Made by a program: the position numbers and the translations under genes. The notes under the pieces were generated by a model. The model worked only from the letters and a program-made list of their open reading frames with translations. It made no database searches and was not told the origin of the DNA. Below, one piece after another: positions 16,504 through 25,244 of a stretch of 51,648 nt of DNA. The DNA is from Ignavibacteriota bacterium (GTDB lineage: Bacteria > Bacteroidota > Ignavibacteria > Tepidaquicellales > Tepidaquicellaceae), in contig JAGQWH010000008.1 in assembly GCA_020437545.1 (NCBI GenBank), positions 1 through 51,648 on the forward strand, given 5' to 3'. How positions within the stretch are numbered: position 1 is the first letter of the stretch; each line of letters begins with the position of its first letter.

Positions 16504-17002
16504 ATCATGTAAAAAAATGTTTTAATTCCGAAACAAATTTAAAATATTTATTTTAAATAATATTTTTCGCCGAATATCTATGGTTCTTTTGACATTGTAA
16601 TTACTTGGTGATTTGTCTTCAGCTGTACGATTATGCTCCCATTCTTAATTTTCTTTTTTTATAAACACATTGAAGGTTTATGAACGAGGCACCCAAAATT
16701 CAAACTAATATCCAGTATTTATAGAGGTTTACAGACTTTTTTCTTCACTTTATAGAATAGCGCTGAAAACAGGAAAGTACAAGCTTTTTTGATTAAAATC
16801 GAATCTGTCAAATTCGATGAGAATCAATTTTAATTGAAAGTTCAATTAAATCACTACAAACAAACCGCATAATTAATTAAATTTACTGTGATCAAAGAAT
16901 TTAAGAGTTTATTAAGGTTACGCAGTATGTTTTTGTAAAAATATATATTGTATGATTTTTTCTTTAAGATTTTCTTAATTAAATTTCCTTTAAAATTTTT
17001 TC
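16504..17002. other. AT-rich stretch without a recognisable gene
   Basis: About 500 bp with no supported reading frame. It holds two small inverted repeats (ATCGAAT/ATTCGAT at 16798-16818; TAATTGAA/TTCAATTA at 16831-16848). It also has a 14-bp inverted copy (16763-16776) of a sequence inside the transposase remnant (16155-16168), possibly insertion debris. Confidence 0.5.
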
Positions 17003-17011
17003 AGGAGTCAA

Positions 17012-17620
17012 ATGGATTTTATTAAAAATACTTTTTTCAGCGGACTGAAACTTATACTGCCGCTTTTTTTATTGATCTATGTTTTTCAGAACATATATGA
17101 TCTAATTTTAAAATTCTTAAATCCTATTGTTTCTATACTTCCAAGGATACCATATTTCGGACATGAGCTTCTGGATCTGCGGGCTTTTATAACTTTTTTA
17201 GTCTTTATTTTTTTGATTGGTCTTTTAATGTATGCAGGCTTTGGGAAGTTTATAGCTAAAATCATGGCAGGTATATTTTTAAAACTGATTCCCGGATCTC
17301 CAATACTTAATTATATACTTCATGAAAGATCAGGTGATTTAAAAGAGGAGAATGATAAAGTTGTTGTGATAAACATTGATGACGGCTGGGTTTTCGGGAT
17401 TATTATTGAAGATGAAAATGAAGACGGATTTATTATGGTGTATGTTCCCGGCGCTCCAATTCCTACCGGCGGTACTTTTTATATGATGACTGAAGATAAG
17501 ATTAAAAGAGTTAACATTTCTGTTGAAAAAGCACTTACATGTATCTGGCATCTTGGGAAAAATTCAGAAAAAATCTTAAAAGGAAAACTTCCTTCGCATC
17601 CTGCAGCTGAAAAAAACTGA
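17012..17620 (+). CDS. DUF502-family membrane protein
   Basis: A 202-residue protein with a clear AGGAG Shine-Dalgarno (17003-17007) before the ATG, unusual in this window. Two membrane segments lie at about residues 8-30 and 55-80. A soluble domain then carries the DUF502 pattern: DDGWVFGIIIEDENEDGFIM, then YVPGAPIPTGGTFYM, then ISVEKALTCIWHLG. DUF502 proteins are widespread inner-membrane proteins with no established function. It stands alone between insertion debris and a pseudogene. Length and motif order fit the family, so it is probably intact. Confidence 0.88.
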   Translation: MDFIKNTFFSGLKLILPLFLLIYVFQNIYDLILKFLNPIVSILPRIPYFGHELLDLRAFITFLVFIFLIGLLMYAGFGKFIAKIMAGIFLKLIPGSPILNYILHERSGDLKEENDKVVVINIDDGWVFGIIIEDENEDGFIMVYVPGAPIPTGGTFYMMTEDKIKRVNISVEKALTCIWHLGKNSEKILKGKLPSHPAAEKN

Positions 17621-17711
17621 TATTGAATGTTTTGTATTTATGTTGGCAATTTAAAAGAAATATTATTATTCTAAATAAATCTAAAATCCGGTTAACATAA
17701 TCAGATAATTT

Positions 17712-18418
17712 ATGATTTGTAATTATAATCTTTTTAAAGTTTTTTTTACAATATTTATATTCTCAATTTTTATAAATATATAGTATTCAGCTGCTCAGGA
17801 TTCTTTAGTTTCATATAATGAAAATTTATCTCCAAATGAAGACGGACTTACAAAAGTATATGTAAGCTTTATCATTAATAATATCAGTGAGGTAAACGCT
17901 TCAAGTCAGATGATCAAAGTAGACCTTGTCATTTCGGCAAGATGGACAGATCCAAGACTCAAACACAACACTAAAGGCGGCAAGGTAGAAGACCCTGCAA
18001 AACTATGGGGACCATTTCTTACATTCAGCAACCGGTTAAATATTACATAGTCATTTCCGGAACAGGTGACAGTATTCGAAGACGGCACTGTATATTATAT
18101 GCAGAGAATTTTCGGGGATTTTACTCAGAAACTTCATTTCAGGGATTTTCCTTTTGATACACAACAATTTGAGCTGAGACTATGAGACTAATAGATATCG
18201 GTATTAATTCAAATGAGATAGAATTGCTGGCTGACCCTGAAATCAAATCAGGACTGAGTAAAAACTTTACACTTTCGGACTGGAAATTTACTGATTGGAA
18301 AATCAGCAATGCGGAGTATTCTGTAATGGAAGGATCTAAGGCACTTCCGTCAATTGTTTTCACGGTCACAGCTAAAAGAGGAAGCGGTTTTTATCTGCTT
18401 TTTGTTTCTCATTTTTAA
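17712..18418 (+). pseudogene. Pentameric ligand-gated ion channel (Cys-loop-like) pseudogene
   Basis: The frame from the ATG at 17712 encodes a signal-peptide-like start, then YVSFIINNISEVNASSQMIK, the signature ARWTDPRLKHN, a WGPFLTF segment, VTVFEDGTVYYMQRIFG and the FPFDTQQFELRL motif. This is the order found in the extracellular ligand-binding domain of pLGICs. Two in-frame TAG codons (17781 and 18048) each fit a CAG-to-TAG change. An exact 8-bp tandem duplication TGAGACTA at 18175-18190 shifts the frame. Without it the coding runs on through SNEIELL to LPSIVFTVTAKRGSGFYLL, the junction with the first membrane helix. The four-helix pore domain is missing. The decay looks recent because codons are otherwise intact. 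Confidence 0.82.
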
Positions 18419-18446
18419 TATTTCAATTTGATATTAATTATTCATT

Positions 18447-18890
18447 ATGAAAATAAAATATATTTTTCCGGTTTCGCTATTTGTTTTATCATTTTTTGTT
18501 TTTGTCGGATGTTCGGGTGGTAAATCAGATGAAGTGAAAATCACCGAATCCGGATTGATTGAAAAGGTATCAAAATCATCCGGTTTGACAAGAAGCCAGA
18601 CTCAAATAGGATTAAGCGCTCTTATGATGTTGTCTGAAGAAATACTTTTACCGGATGAATTTACAAAACTGACCAAAGATCTTCCGGGAGGAGATAACCT
18701 TTTTGAATTTGCTTCTGATCTTGGATTTACTCCGGGCGCAATCAATACAACTGCAGATATTGTTCAGATATTGATTGATTTAGGAGCTAACCCGGTTGAT
18801 GCAGGTAAGTTCTTAACATCTGTCTTAAGTGTAACGAAAAGTATTGAAGGCGGATCATTCAGTTTGTTGTCTAAGGTTTTTGAAAAGTGA
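18447..18890 (+). CDS. DUF2780-like lipoprotein (paralogue 2)
   Basis: A 147-residue protein with a signal peptide and lipobox-like FVGC (Cys22). The mature domain parallels the lipoprotein at 3584-4021 throughout: SGLTRSQTQIGLSALMMLSE, FTKLTKDLPGG, INTTADIVQILIDLGANP and the closing FSLLSKVF. It is thus a clear paralogue with a DUF2780-like domain of unknown function. It starts 29 bp after the channel pseudogene and leads a run of plus-strand envelope genes to 22.8 kb, although 214 bp separate it from the next one. Role unknown; probably periplasm-facing. Confidence 0.8.
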   Translation: MKIKYIFPVSLFVLSFFVFVGCSGGKSDEVKITESGLIEKVSKSSGLTRSQTQIGLSALMMLSEEILLPDEFTKLTKDLPGGDNLFEFASDLGFTPGAINTTADIVQILIDLGANPVDAGKFLTSVLSVTKSIEGGSFSLLSKVFEK

Positions 18891-19104
18891 TCTCAAATAT
18901 TTTAGAAAAAGTTATAGTTAGTTTTAAATTGAATAAAAAACCATTTCCGGATTCAATAATTTAATGATCCGGATTAAACTATCCGGTTCTGAAAATTTTT
19001 TTTGCTTACATTAATTACTAAATTGTTTGCAAACTTAAATTGAATTAATTTTACACGAAAAATCAGATCCAAATAAATAATAGCTTCAATAAAATAACAA
19101 AAAT

Positions 19105-20361
19105 ATGACTTTGAAAATACTATTTTTAGCTTTAATCTTGCTTACAGGTAATTATATTCATGCACAGGAAAATTCAAAATCGTCAAACCAATCTGACAGC
19201 GCATTTTGGGCCGGTCAGAATGATATTAAAAAGATTTTAAAAAATATATTTGGCAGTAAAAAAAGTCATCTTGACACAATAAAACTTATTCAGACTGAAA
19301 GGGATCTTATTATTAGTTTGCTCCCCGGAATATCATACAATCCGGCTAATGGTCTTATTTTTGGCATGCAGCTTTCAGCATCCTTTTATAACGGTCCGCA
19401 TAAAACCACTACCAATTCATCATTTAATTCCAGTGTTTCATATACTACAAAAGAGCAGTTCAGATTATCAGTTCAAAACAATGTATTCTTTAAAAATGAC
19501 GGTTGGAATTTCCAGGGTGACTGGAGATTATGGAATTACGTCCAGGAAACATATAATCTCGGTTCAAATACTCCCGACAGTAATGCAGAAAACATGAAAT
19601 TCCAGTTTATCAGATTTAATCAAAATGCTTTAAAGAAAATAAAGGGGAGATGGTTTGCCGGGATAGGTTACAGTTTAGAATATTATAATAAAGTAACAAC
19701 TATAAATGATACCGGAATTGCATTTTATCCGAATTATAATAACTCATATAATCAGCTTCACGGATATGATACAACAAGTTATCTTTCATCCGGTTTTGTA
19801 ATAACCTCGGCTTTTGACTCCAGAGATAATACAATCAATCCTTACAAAGGTGTTTTGCTTCAGTCAAATTATTATAATTATAATAAGTTTCTGGGAAGTT
19901 CCAATAACTGGCAAAAATTATATCTGGAGAGCAGATCATATATTAATCTGAGAAATGAAAGAAATCCGTATATAATGGCATTCTGGTTTATGGGTGATCT
20001 GGCTTTAAGCGGAAAAGCTCCTTATATGTCATTGCCTTCCATTGGCTGGGATAAATACAATTCTACCGGAAGGGGTTATACACAAGGGAGATTCAGGGGT
20101 TCAAGTATGCTGTATGCTGAATTTGCAAACCGGATAAATCTTTCTAAAAGCGGATTGTTTGGAATTGCAGTATTTGCAAATTTTTCAACTTACAGTAATG
20201 CTGATACTGGTGAGAATTTGCTTGATTATATAAAACCTGCAGGAGGTGTGGGACTCAGAGTGAAATTTGATTCCAGATCAAGAACAAATTTATGTATAGA
20301 TTATGCTATTGGAGAAGACGGATCGAGCGGAATATTTTTTTCAATGGGTGAATTCTTTTAA
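19105..20361 (+). CDS. Omp85/BamA-type surface-antigen beta-barrel
   Basis: A 418-residue protein with a signal peptide (cleavage near IHA-Q, residue 21) and, after about 70 residues, a run of amphipathic strands. Diagnostic segments are SAFDSRDNTINPYKGVLLQS, a classic bacterial surface antigen strand, and GRGYTQGRFRGSSMLYAEF, matching the conserved (V)RG(Y/F)xxGRxR loop-6 region of Omp85 barrels. There are no visible POTRA domains, so it is a stand-alone barrel, as in patatin-linked or orphan Omp85 proteins. It ends in Phe, as outer-membrane barrels commonly do. The next gene follows by 34 bp, suggesting an operon. The cargo or solute is unknown. Confidence 0.82.
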   Translation: MTLKILFLALILLTGNYIHAQENSKSSNQSDSAFWAGQNDIKKILKNIFGSKKSHLDTIKLIQTERDLIISLLPGISYNPANGLIFGMQLSASFYNGPHKTTTNSSFNSSVSYTTKEQFRLSVQNNVFFKNDGWNFQGDWRLWNYVQETYNLGSNTPDSNAENMKFQFIRFNQNALKKIKGRWFAGIGYSLEYYNKVTTINDTGIAFYPNYNNSYNQLHGYDTTSYLSSGFVITSAFDSRDNTINPYKGVLLQSNYYNYNKFLGSSNNWQKLYLESRSYINLRNERNPYIMAFWFMGDLALSGKAPYMSLPSIGWDKYNSTGRGYTQGRFRGSSMLYAEFANRINLSKSGLFGIAVFANFSTYSNADTGENLLDYIKPAGGVGLRVKFDSRSRTNLCIDYAIGEDGSSGIFFSMGEFF

Positions 20362-20395
20362 AAATTAATTTTTTAACTAAACATAAAATTAAAGC

Positions 20396-21142
20396 ATGAA
20401 AAAAATCAATAAATTTCGGTTTTTATTTATAGTTATTGTTTTTTTATTTCAGAGCTCGAGATCATATTCTCAGTTTGACTCTGCTGCAGTTATGATCCTC
20501 GACAGAATGAGCAACATGATAGCAGGCATGGAGTCTGTAAGTTTTAAAATGAATATTGAGCAGGATAAATTAAGCAGAGGTGCAGGACTTATAAAACACG
20601 GAGTTGAAGCTTCGGTATTTATGAGAGGACCTGATAAGATGCTTGTAGATATAAATGGCGATGACGGGCAAAAAGATTATTTGTATAACGGGAAGACATT
20701 TACTTATTATTCAATGACAAATAATCAATATGCAACTATAGATGCCCCGTCAACCAACATTCAGACCATAGACCTTCTTCATAATGATTACGGTCTGGAT
20801 TTTCCGGCTTCGGACTTTTTCTATCCGAATTTTGTAAATGACTTAATTGCCAATTCAAATAATCTACTTTATCTCGGTATCACTAAAGTAAATGATAAGC
20901 AGTGTTTTCATCTTGCAGGATCCACTTCGGATAAGACTATGACATATCAGTTCTGGATAGCCGACGATGCTTTTTTCCTTCCGGTGAAAATGGCAATCGT
21001 TTATACTGATCAGCCCGGCAATCCTCAGTATCAGGGTTCGATGTATGACTGGGAGATAAATCCGGCACTTCCGGATGCTATGTTTGAATTCAATGTTCCT
21101 CCCGGTGCAAAACAAATTAAATTAAAAAAGAACAGCAATTAG
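20396..21142 (+). CDS. DUF2092-like exported protein
   Basis: A 248-residue protein with a signal peptide ending near SYSQ (residue 26). The mature part carries the DUF2092 pattern: an early helix ILDRMSNMIAGMESVSFKMN, followed by VFMRGPDKMLVDINGD, YLYNGKTFTYYSM, a long middle section and WEINPALPDAMFEFNVPPGA near the end. The fold probably resembles the LolA/LolB-type half-barrel in which such proteins bind lipid or hydrophobic ligands; that is inference from the fold family. It lies 34 bp after the Omp85-like gene and 33 bp before the Gly/Asn-rich protein, in a likely envelope operon. Confidence 0.78.
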   Translation: MKKINKFRFLFIVIVFLFQSSRSYSQFDSAAVMILDRMSNMIAGMESVSFKMNIEQDKLSRGAGLIKHGVEASVFMRGPDKMLVDINGDDGQKDYLYNGKTFTYYSMTNNQYATIDAPSTNIQTIDLLHNDYGLDFPASDFFYPNFVNDLIANSNNLLYLGITKVNDKQCFHLAGSTSDKTMTYQFWIADDAFFLPVKMAIVYTDQPGNPQYQGSMYDWEINPALPDAMFEFNVPPGAKQIKLKKNSN

Positions 21143-21175
21143 TTCAGACATTAATAAAAAATTAAAAATTATAAA

Positions 21176-22030
21176 ATGAAAAAGAAAAATTTTTATCTGG
21201 CAATAATTCTTACAGGATTATTATTGATTATTAATTCAGCAGATCTGTTTGCCCAAAGATTTGGCAGAGGAGGATTCAGCAGAGGCGGAGGATTTGACAG
21301 AGGTGGTGGTTTTGACAGAGGAGGATCGTTTGGCGGAAGAAATGTAAGTGGATTTGACAGGAACTCAGGTTTTAACAGTGACAGAAATTTTGGCAATACA
21401 GGTTTTGATAATTCACGCAGTAACTTTAATAATGATGGAAATTTCAACAGAGGAAACAATAATTTCAATAATGATAATGTAAACAGAAATTATAATTACA
21501 ATAATTATAATCATTACGGAAATACAAACATTTATCATACTAACGGAGCATACGGTTACGGAGCTTATCATCCTTATTATTATCACCCGTATCATCCTGC
21601 TGTGTACGGAGCAGCCTGGTATCCTATCGGTGCTTATACTGCAACAATGTTTGCAACTGCTTCAATGATAAACTATGCAAACCAGAGTTATTATTATAAT
21701 GAAGGAGTTTTCTATGAACCTTCCGGAAGCGGTTATACGGTTGTACAGGCACCATCCGGCGCAGTAGTGAATGTACTTCCTACAGGAAGTACGGAAACGC
21801 AGGTCGTATCGTCAAATTATTATTACTTTGGCGGTGTGTTTTATCAGCAGACCAATTCGGGGTATAAAGTTGTTCCCGCACCGGTTGGTGCTGTTGTGGA
21901 TAATATTCCATCAGGAGCAACAGAAGTCACAAATAGTAATTCACAAACACTTCTGGAATATTACGGGACATATTATCAGCCGATCGTGCAGAACGGACAG
22001 GATGCTTATGAAGTTGTAAATTTAAATTAA
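21176..22030 (+). CDS. DUF6515-like Gly/Asn-rich exported protein
   Basis: A 284-residue protein with a signal peptide (cleavage near LFA-Q, residue 26). Residues 27-110 are low-complexity, first Gly/Arg/Phe repeats (RGGGFDRGGG), then Asn/Tyr-rich. A short hydrophobic stretch at about 150-168 is followed by two copies of a repeat: GVFYEPSGSGYTVVQAPSGA and GVFYQQTNSGYKVVPAPVGA, each followed by V and an LP-x-G or IP-x-G turn. That double repeat matches DUF6515-type proteins as I remember them. It is probably periplasmic or surface-located; function unknown. It sits in the same run of envelope genes as the DUF2092-like protein. Confidence 0.72.
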   Translation: MKKKNFYLAIILTGLLLIINSADLFAQRFGRGGFSRGGGFDRGGGFDRGGSFGGRNVSGFDRNSGFNSDRNFGNTGFDNSRSNFNNDGNFNRGNNNFNNDNVNRNYNYNNYNHYGNTNIYHTNGAYGYGAYHPYYYHPYHPAVYGAAWYPIGAYTATMFATASMINYANQSYYYNEGVFYEPSGSGYTVVQAPSGAVVNVLPTGSTETQVVSSNYYYFGGVFYQQTNSGYKVVPAPVGAVVDNIPSGATEVTNSNSQTLLEYYGTYYQPIVQNGQDAYEVVNLN

Positions 22031-22092
22031 GTATCAATAATCCCTTGTATCCGGGTAATCTCGAATTTAAATTATTTATTGATTAAAAAAGT

Positions 22093-22797
22093 ATGGAAGA
22101 AAGCAGTTTAGAGAAACAAATTGATTCCATAGAAAAAAAACTTGATGAAGTCATAGTTGAAGTTCATCGCAAAAGATCTACCGGTTTTATCGATTTTTTG
22201 ACTGCTGTTCTTTTATCACTGGCGACAGTTGGTTCAGCATGGTGTGCATTTCAGTCTTCATTATGGGACGGTATTCAGACCTTTAAGCTTATGGATGCTC
22301 ACCAGGCAGGAAGAATTGCTTCTCAAAAAGAAGTTGAAGCATATCAGGTCAAAACCATGAATGCTATTTTGCTAATGCAGTATATAGATTATGCAAAAGC
22401 CGGAAATAAAGAACTTGCTGATTTTTATTTCAGCAGATTTGAACCATTATTAAAAGAAGTAACACTGGAGTGGCTGAAAATGGATCCTTTCAACAATGTA
22501 AATGCTCCAAACTCTCCCATGAAACTCGATTCATATAAACTTGATGAAGAAAAGGAATATTCTGAGGAGATGAGCAGATACATAAAGGAACTGGAAAATG
22601 CTAATGAAGCAAATCACAATTCGGATAGTTATTTAATGCTAACAGTGATCTTTGCTGCAGTGTTGTTTTTTGGTGGTATAGCAAGTACACTCAGATCTAA
22701 CCTTATGAGAAATGCATCTATTTTTCTGTCAGCCGTTATATTTATAATTTCTCTTGTAATTTTATTTTCCATGCCTGTTGCTCCTTTCATACGTTAA
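22093..22797 (+). CDS. Three-helix membrane protein with coiled-coil N-terminus
   Basis: A 234-residue protein. Residues 1-27 form an amphipathic helix (LEKQIDSIEKKLDEVIVEV), then there is a membrane helix at about 32-54, a helical domain of about 120 residues, and two more membrane helices at about 181-199 and 208-228. The sequence TVGSAWCAFQSSLWDGIQTF after the first helix is distinctive and recalls the DUF4337 type of small membrane protein, but I am not sure of the family. It is the last gene before a bidirectional terminator and probably ends the envelope operon. No function assigned. Confidence 0.7.
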   Translation: MEESSLEKQIDSIEKKLDEVIVEVHRKRSTGFIDFLTAVLLSLATVGSAWCAFQSSLWDGIQTFKLMDAHQAGRIASQKEVEAYQVKTMNAILLMQYIDYAKAGNKELADFYFSRFEPLLKEVTLEWLKMDPFNNVNAPNSPMKLDSYKLDEEKEYSEEMSRYIKELENANEANHNSDSYLMLTVIFAAVLFFGGIASTLRSNLMRNASIFLSAVIFIISLVILFSMPVAPFIR

Positions 22798-22815
22798 TTA
22801 TTTTCAGAACTATAA

Positions 22816-22855
22816 TAAAAAAGCGTGATACAGATAAATGTATCACGCTTCTTAA
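22816..22855. terminator. Bidirectional terminator
   Basis: A perfect 11-bp stem AAGCGTGATAC/GTATCACGCTT (22821-22831, 22840-22850) with an A tract before it and an AT-rich tail lies between convergent genes. Confidence 0.85.
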
Positions 22856-22876
22856 ATTTAAATCTTATAATATTTC

Positions 22877-23503
22877 TTACCAGCTGTTATATCCGATTCC
22901 TAAATTAACATTAATCCATGACTGCTCGTTACTGTCATCTCCGTTAAGAGCTTCACCGGAACTGAAAGCGTAATTGTATCTCACACTGAGTGTTAAATTG
23001 GTTGTTCTTCCTGCCTGATAATATACGCCTACTTCAGGAGCAAGACCAAAATGCCAGTTATTGCTTTCCAAAGTTGAAACACCTAACTCTAATTGAGTAA
23101 GTATATCATAAGCACCTACATAACCGGTCATATAGAATTTAGTCTTTGCATTTCTGCTTGTGTTTGGAAAATAAGTAGCACTTGCAAGGAACGGCAATGC
23201 ATTTACATAAGAAGCTGTGCTTCCGTAAATTGCTCCGTTTGGAAATGTCTGAAGACCGTCATTTTGCTTGTTGAATACATTCCAGCCGAATAGTAATCCT
23301 ATTGCTGTCTTATTGCTGATGAACTGTTTACCGTCAAAAGATACACCTGCAAAACTTGGATTTTTAATGAAGTCACTTGTTCTTCCGACAGGGAATGACA
23401 TGTTGTAATAAATAGATGCAAGATACTTTCCTTTTTGCTGGGCAAAAGAGGATGAACTTACAAGTATTGTGATAATTATAATTAATACTGATTTTATTTT
23501 CAT
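22877..23503 (-). CDS. Small outer-membrane beta-barrel protein
   Basis: A 208-residue protein with a signal peptide (cleavage at SFA-Q, residue 21) preceded by an AAGGA ribosome-binding sequence. The mature part has eight or so amphipathic strands with Tyr/Phe/Asn-rich turns (YLASIYYNMSFPVGRTSDF, AIGLLFGWNVFN, KFYMTGYVGAYDIL, WINVNLGIGYNSW), typical of OmpA/OmpX-like 8-stranded barrels. It follows the DUF4136-like lipoprotein gene on the same strand by 49 bp. Specific role unknown. Confidence 0.78.
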   Translation of the reverse strand: MKIKSVLIIIITILVSSSSFAQQKGKYLASIYYNMSFPVGRTSDFIKNPSFAGVSFDGKQFISNKTAIGLLFGWNVFNKQNDGLQTFPNGAIYGSTASYVNALPFLASATYFPNTSRNAKTKFYMTGYVGAYDILTQLELGVSTLESNNWHFGLAPEVGVYYQAGRTTNLTLSVRYNYAFSSGEALNGDDSNEQSWINVNLGIGYNSW

Positions 23504-23552
23504 TTAATTTTTTCCTTAATTTAAAATTTTAAAATGTTTGACAAACCTTTAT

Positions 23553-24164
23553 TTACTGATATAAATAAGGTGACTGAGCATTACTGAAAGCCTGGTTTAT
23601 TCCTTCTGTTATTAAACCGGAAGGGTTTGGTTGTCCCACAGGTCCGTTAAGTATTCCTGACCAGATCAATGGTAACTGATCTCCATTTTTATTTTTCTGA
23701 TCAGCCATAGCAATGATTACAGTTCCTGTAGTGTAAGAATAAGAGTATCCTCCGTAATATGGCGGATATCCCCAGTAATAACCACCACCATACCAGTAGT
23801 AATCATTATAGTTTACGGTATATGTTGTTGTTGTTATACCCGTAGAAACTCTCACAACATCATTAGCTAAGGAATCAGACAGACTAGCTTCAGTCCATCC
23901 GAGTTTATTCAAATTAGCTCTTGTTGTGTTGATAATGGTAGAATTAAAAGCATTAGTGATGCTTTGATCACCGATCTTGTTGACGGTAGTATCAAGTATG
24001 TATCTGTTGATTGTATTGAATGGATAAGTATTATCATATCCGGTTACGACGATGTTTGAATTTTCAGAATCAATCCCGTAGTCGTAATAACATGAAGATA
24101 ATACTCCTGCGAAAGATACGATAATCGCTATCGCAAGAATATTCTTTTTGAATTTTTTTAACAT
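23553..24164 (-). CDS. DUF4136-like lipoprotein
   Basis: A 203-residue lipoprotein with lipobox LSSC (Cys25) and an AAAGGA sequence before the ATG. The mature domain shows the DUF4136 order: an early D/S-x-Y-D-x-T-like strand (VTGYDNTYPFNTINRY), a helix with ITNAFNSTIINTTRANLNKL (the part that gives each protein its own copy of the variable-residue helix), and a terminal GLITEGINQAFSNAQSPYLY. A Tyr/Gly-rich insertion (WYGGGYYWGYPPYYGGYSYS) interrupts the domain. DUF4136 proteins are envelope lipoproteins of unknown function. It is first in a likely two-gene unit with the barrel protein at 22877. Confidence 0.8.
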   Translation of the reverse strand: MLKKFKKNILAIAIIVSFAGVLSSCYYDYGIDSENSNIVVTGYDNTYPFNTINRYILDTTVNKIGDQSITNAFNSTIINTTRANLNKLGWTEASLSDSLANDVVRVSTGITTTTYTVNYNDYYWYGGGYYWGYPPYYGGYSYSYTTGTVIIAMADQKNKNGDQLPLIWSGILNGPVGQPNPSGLITEGINQAFSNAQSPYLYQ

Positions 24165-24505
24165 ATTTTCCTTTCGGTTTTTGTTTTTAATTTGTGAATT
24201 TAGTAACTAAAAATATTCGCAAAATATAAATTATAAATAAAAAATGCAGTAATAAACTATTTGCTGAAAAGAATTAATTTTGGAATTTGTTATTGATTTA
24301 ATTTTTAATAATAAATATATACAAAATAAGGAAAAATAAGTTTCAGTTTTCAAAACAATCATTTTTTTACTAATTGTTAAAGAATTGAATTAAACCAATT
24401 ATTAAATTGTAATAGAAAATTACTTTCATTACAAACCTATTTTAGCTAAATTACGCTCACAATTCAAATGGATTTATTAACATTTCATAAATTATATATA
24501 AAGTA
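24165..24505. other. Divergent intergenic region
   Basis: 341 bp of very AT-rich DNA between the divergent DUF4136-like and outer-membrane genes. It must contain promoters for both, but I cannot identify a convincing element, repeat or RNA. Confidence 0.5.
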
Positions 24506-25237
24506 TTGAGATTTAAAATCATTTCTGCAATTGCAGCGCTTTTATTAATTCAAAACATATCTTATTCGCAGGTCTTTCCTAAATTTTCTTTAGCCGGCGG
24601 ACCAACGATCGGCTGGTTCTGGAACAATACTGATGATCTGAATACTCAGCTGAATAAGATCGGTATACCTTCAGTATCTTCAGATGGATTTCTGATACTC
24701 GGCGGCGGGGGTTTTATAGACCTTCCTCTGAAAAACGTAAGATGGCTTCGGCTCGGAGGATCGGGTGAAGGATTTTCAACTTCAACACAGATGATCACCG
24801 GAGATATTACAAGAACTGTCTACTATGAATATGGTTCGGGAGGAATTTCAGCTGAATATGTGAAAAGTTTTGGAAAAACCGTTGAGCTGACTCTCGGTGG
24901 TTATTTTGCTACAGGTCTTCTCACAATTCAGATGTATCAGAATAATTCTTCTTTCGGCAACTGGAACAATATTTTCGGTCAGTACGGTGGAGACAGTACT
25001 ACGCAGAATTTTTCAAATAAACTCAGTGTAAGATTCTTTTCCATAAGACCTAAAATCGGTCTTGGAGTTTTCTTAACTTCATATCTGTATGCAAAACTTG
25101 ATGCAGGATATCAATTCTCTGCAAATAACAACTGGACTGTCGATGATGATATTCCTGTTACAGATGCACCGACAGGTATCAAAGCAGACGGTTTTGTTGT
25201 TAACTTCGGTTTAAACTTCGGATTATTTACAAAATAA
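24506..25237 (+). CDS. Outer-membrane beta-barrel protein of unknown function
   Basis: A 243-residue protein with a TTG start, chosen because it yields a complete signal peptide (cleavage near SYS-Q, residue 22). The mature sequence alternates Gly/aromatic strands (KFSLAGGPTIGWFWNN, ILGGGGFIDLPLKNVRWLRLG, VELTLGGYFATGLLTI) and ends with LNFGLFTK, which suggests a barrel of eight to ten strands. There is no close family I can name. It is followed after 7 bp by rfbB; the tight spacing suggests co-transcription even though the functions appear unrelated. Confidence 0.72.
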   Translation: MRFKIISAIAALLLIQNISYSQVFPKFSLAGGPTIGWFWNNTDDLNTQLNKIGIPSVSSDGFLILGGGGFIDLPLKNVRWLRLGGSGEGFSTSTQMITGDITRTVYYEYGSGGISAEYVKSFGKTVELTLGGYFATGLLTIQMYQNNSSFGNWNNIFGQYGGDSTTQNFSNKLSVRFFSIRPKIGLGVFLTSYLYAKLDAGYQFSANNNWTVDDDIPVTDAPTGIKADGFVVNFGLNFGLFTK

Positions 25238-25244
25238 AATTTTA

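Noticed and set aside
17781-18050. TAG recoding as an explanation for the channel gene stops
   Set aside because: Other genes here end in TAG (for example the sulfatase at 10359-10361 and livF), so TAG acts as stop in this genome; a pseudogene is simpler.
18182-18418. A separate 78-residue gene
   Set aside because: It is the continuation of the ion-channel pseudogene in a frame shifted by the 8-bp duplication.
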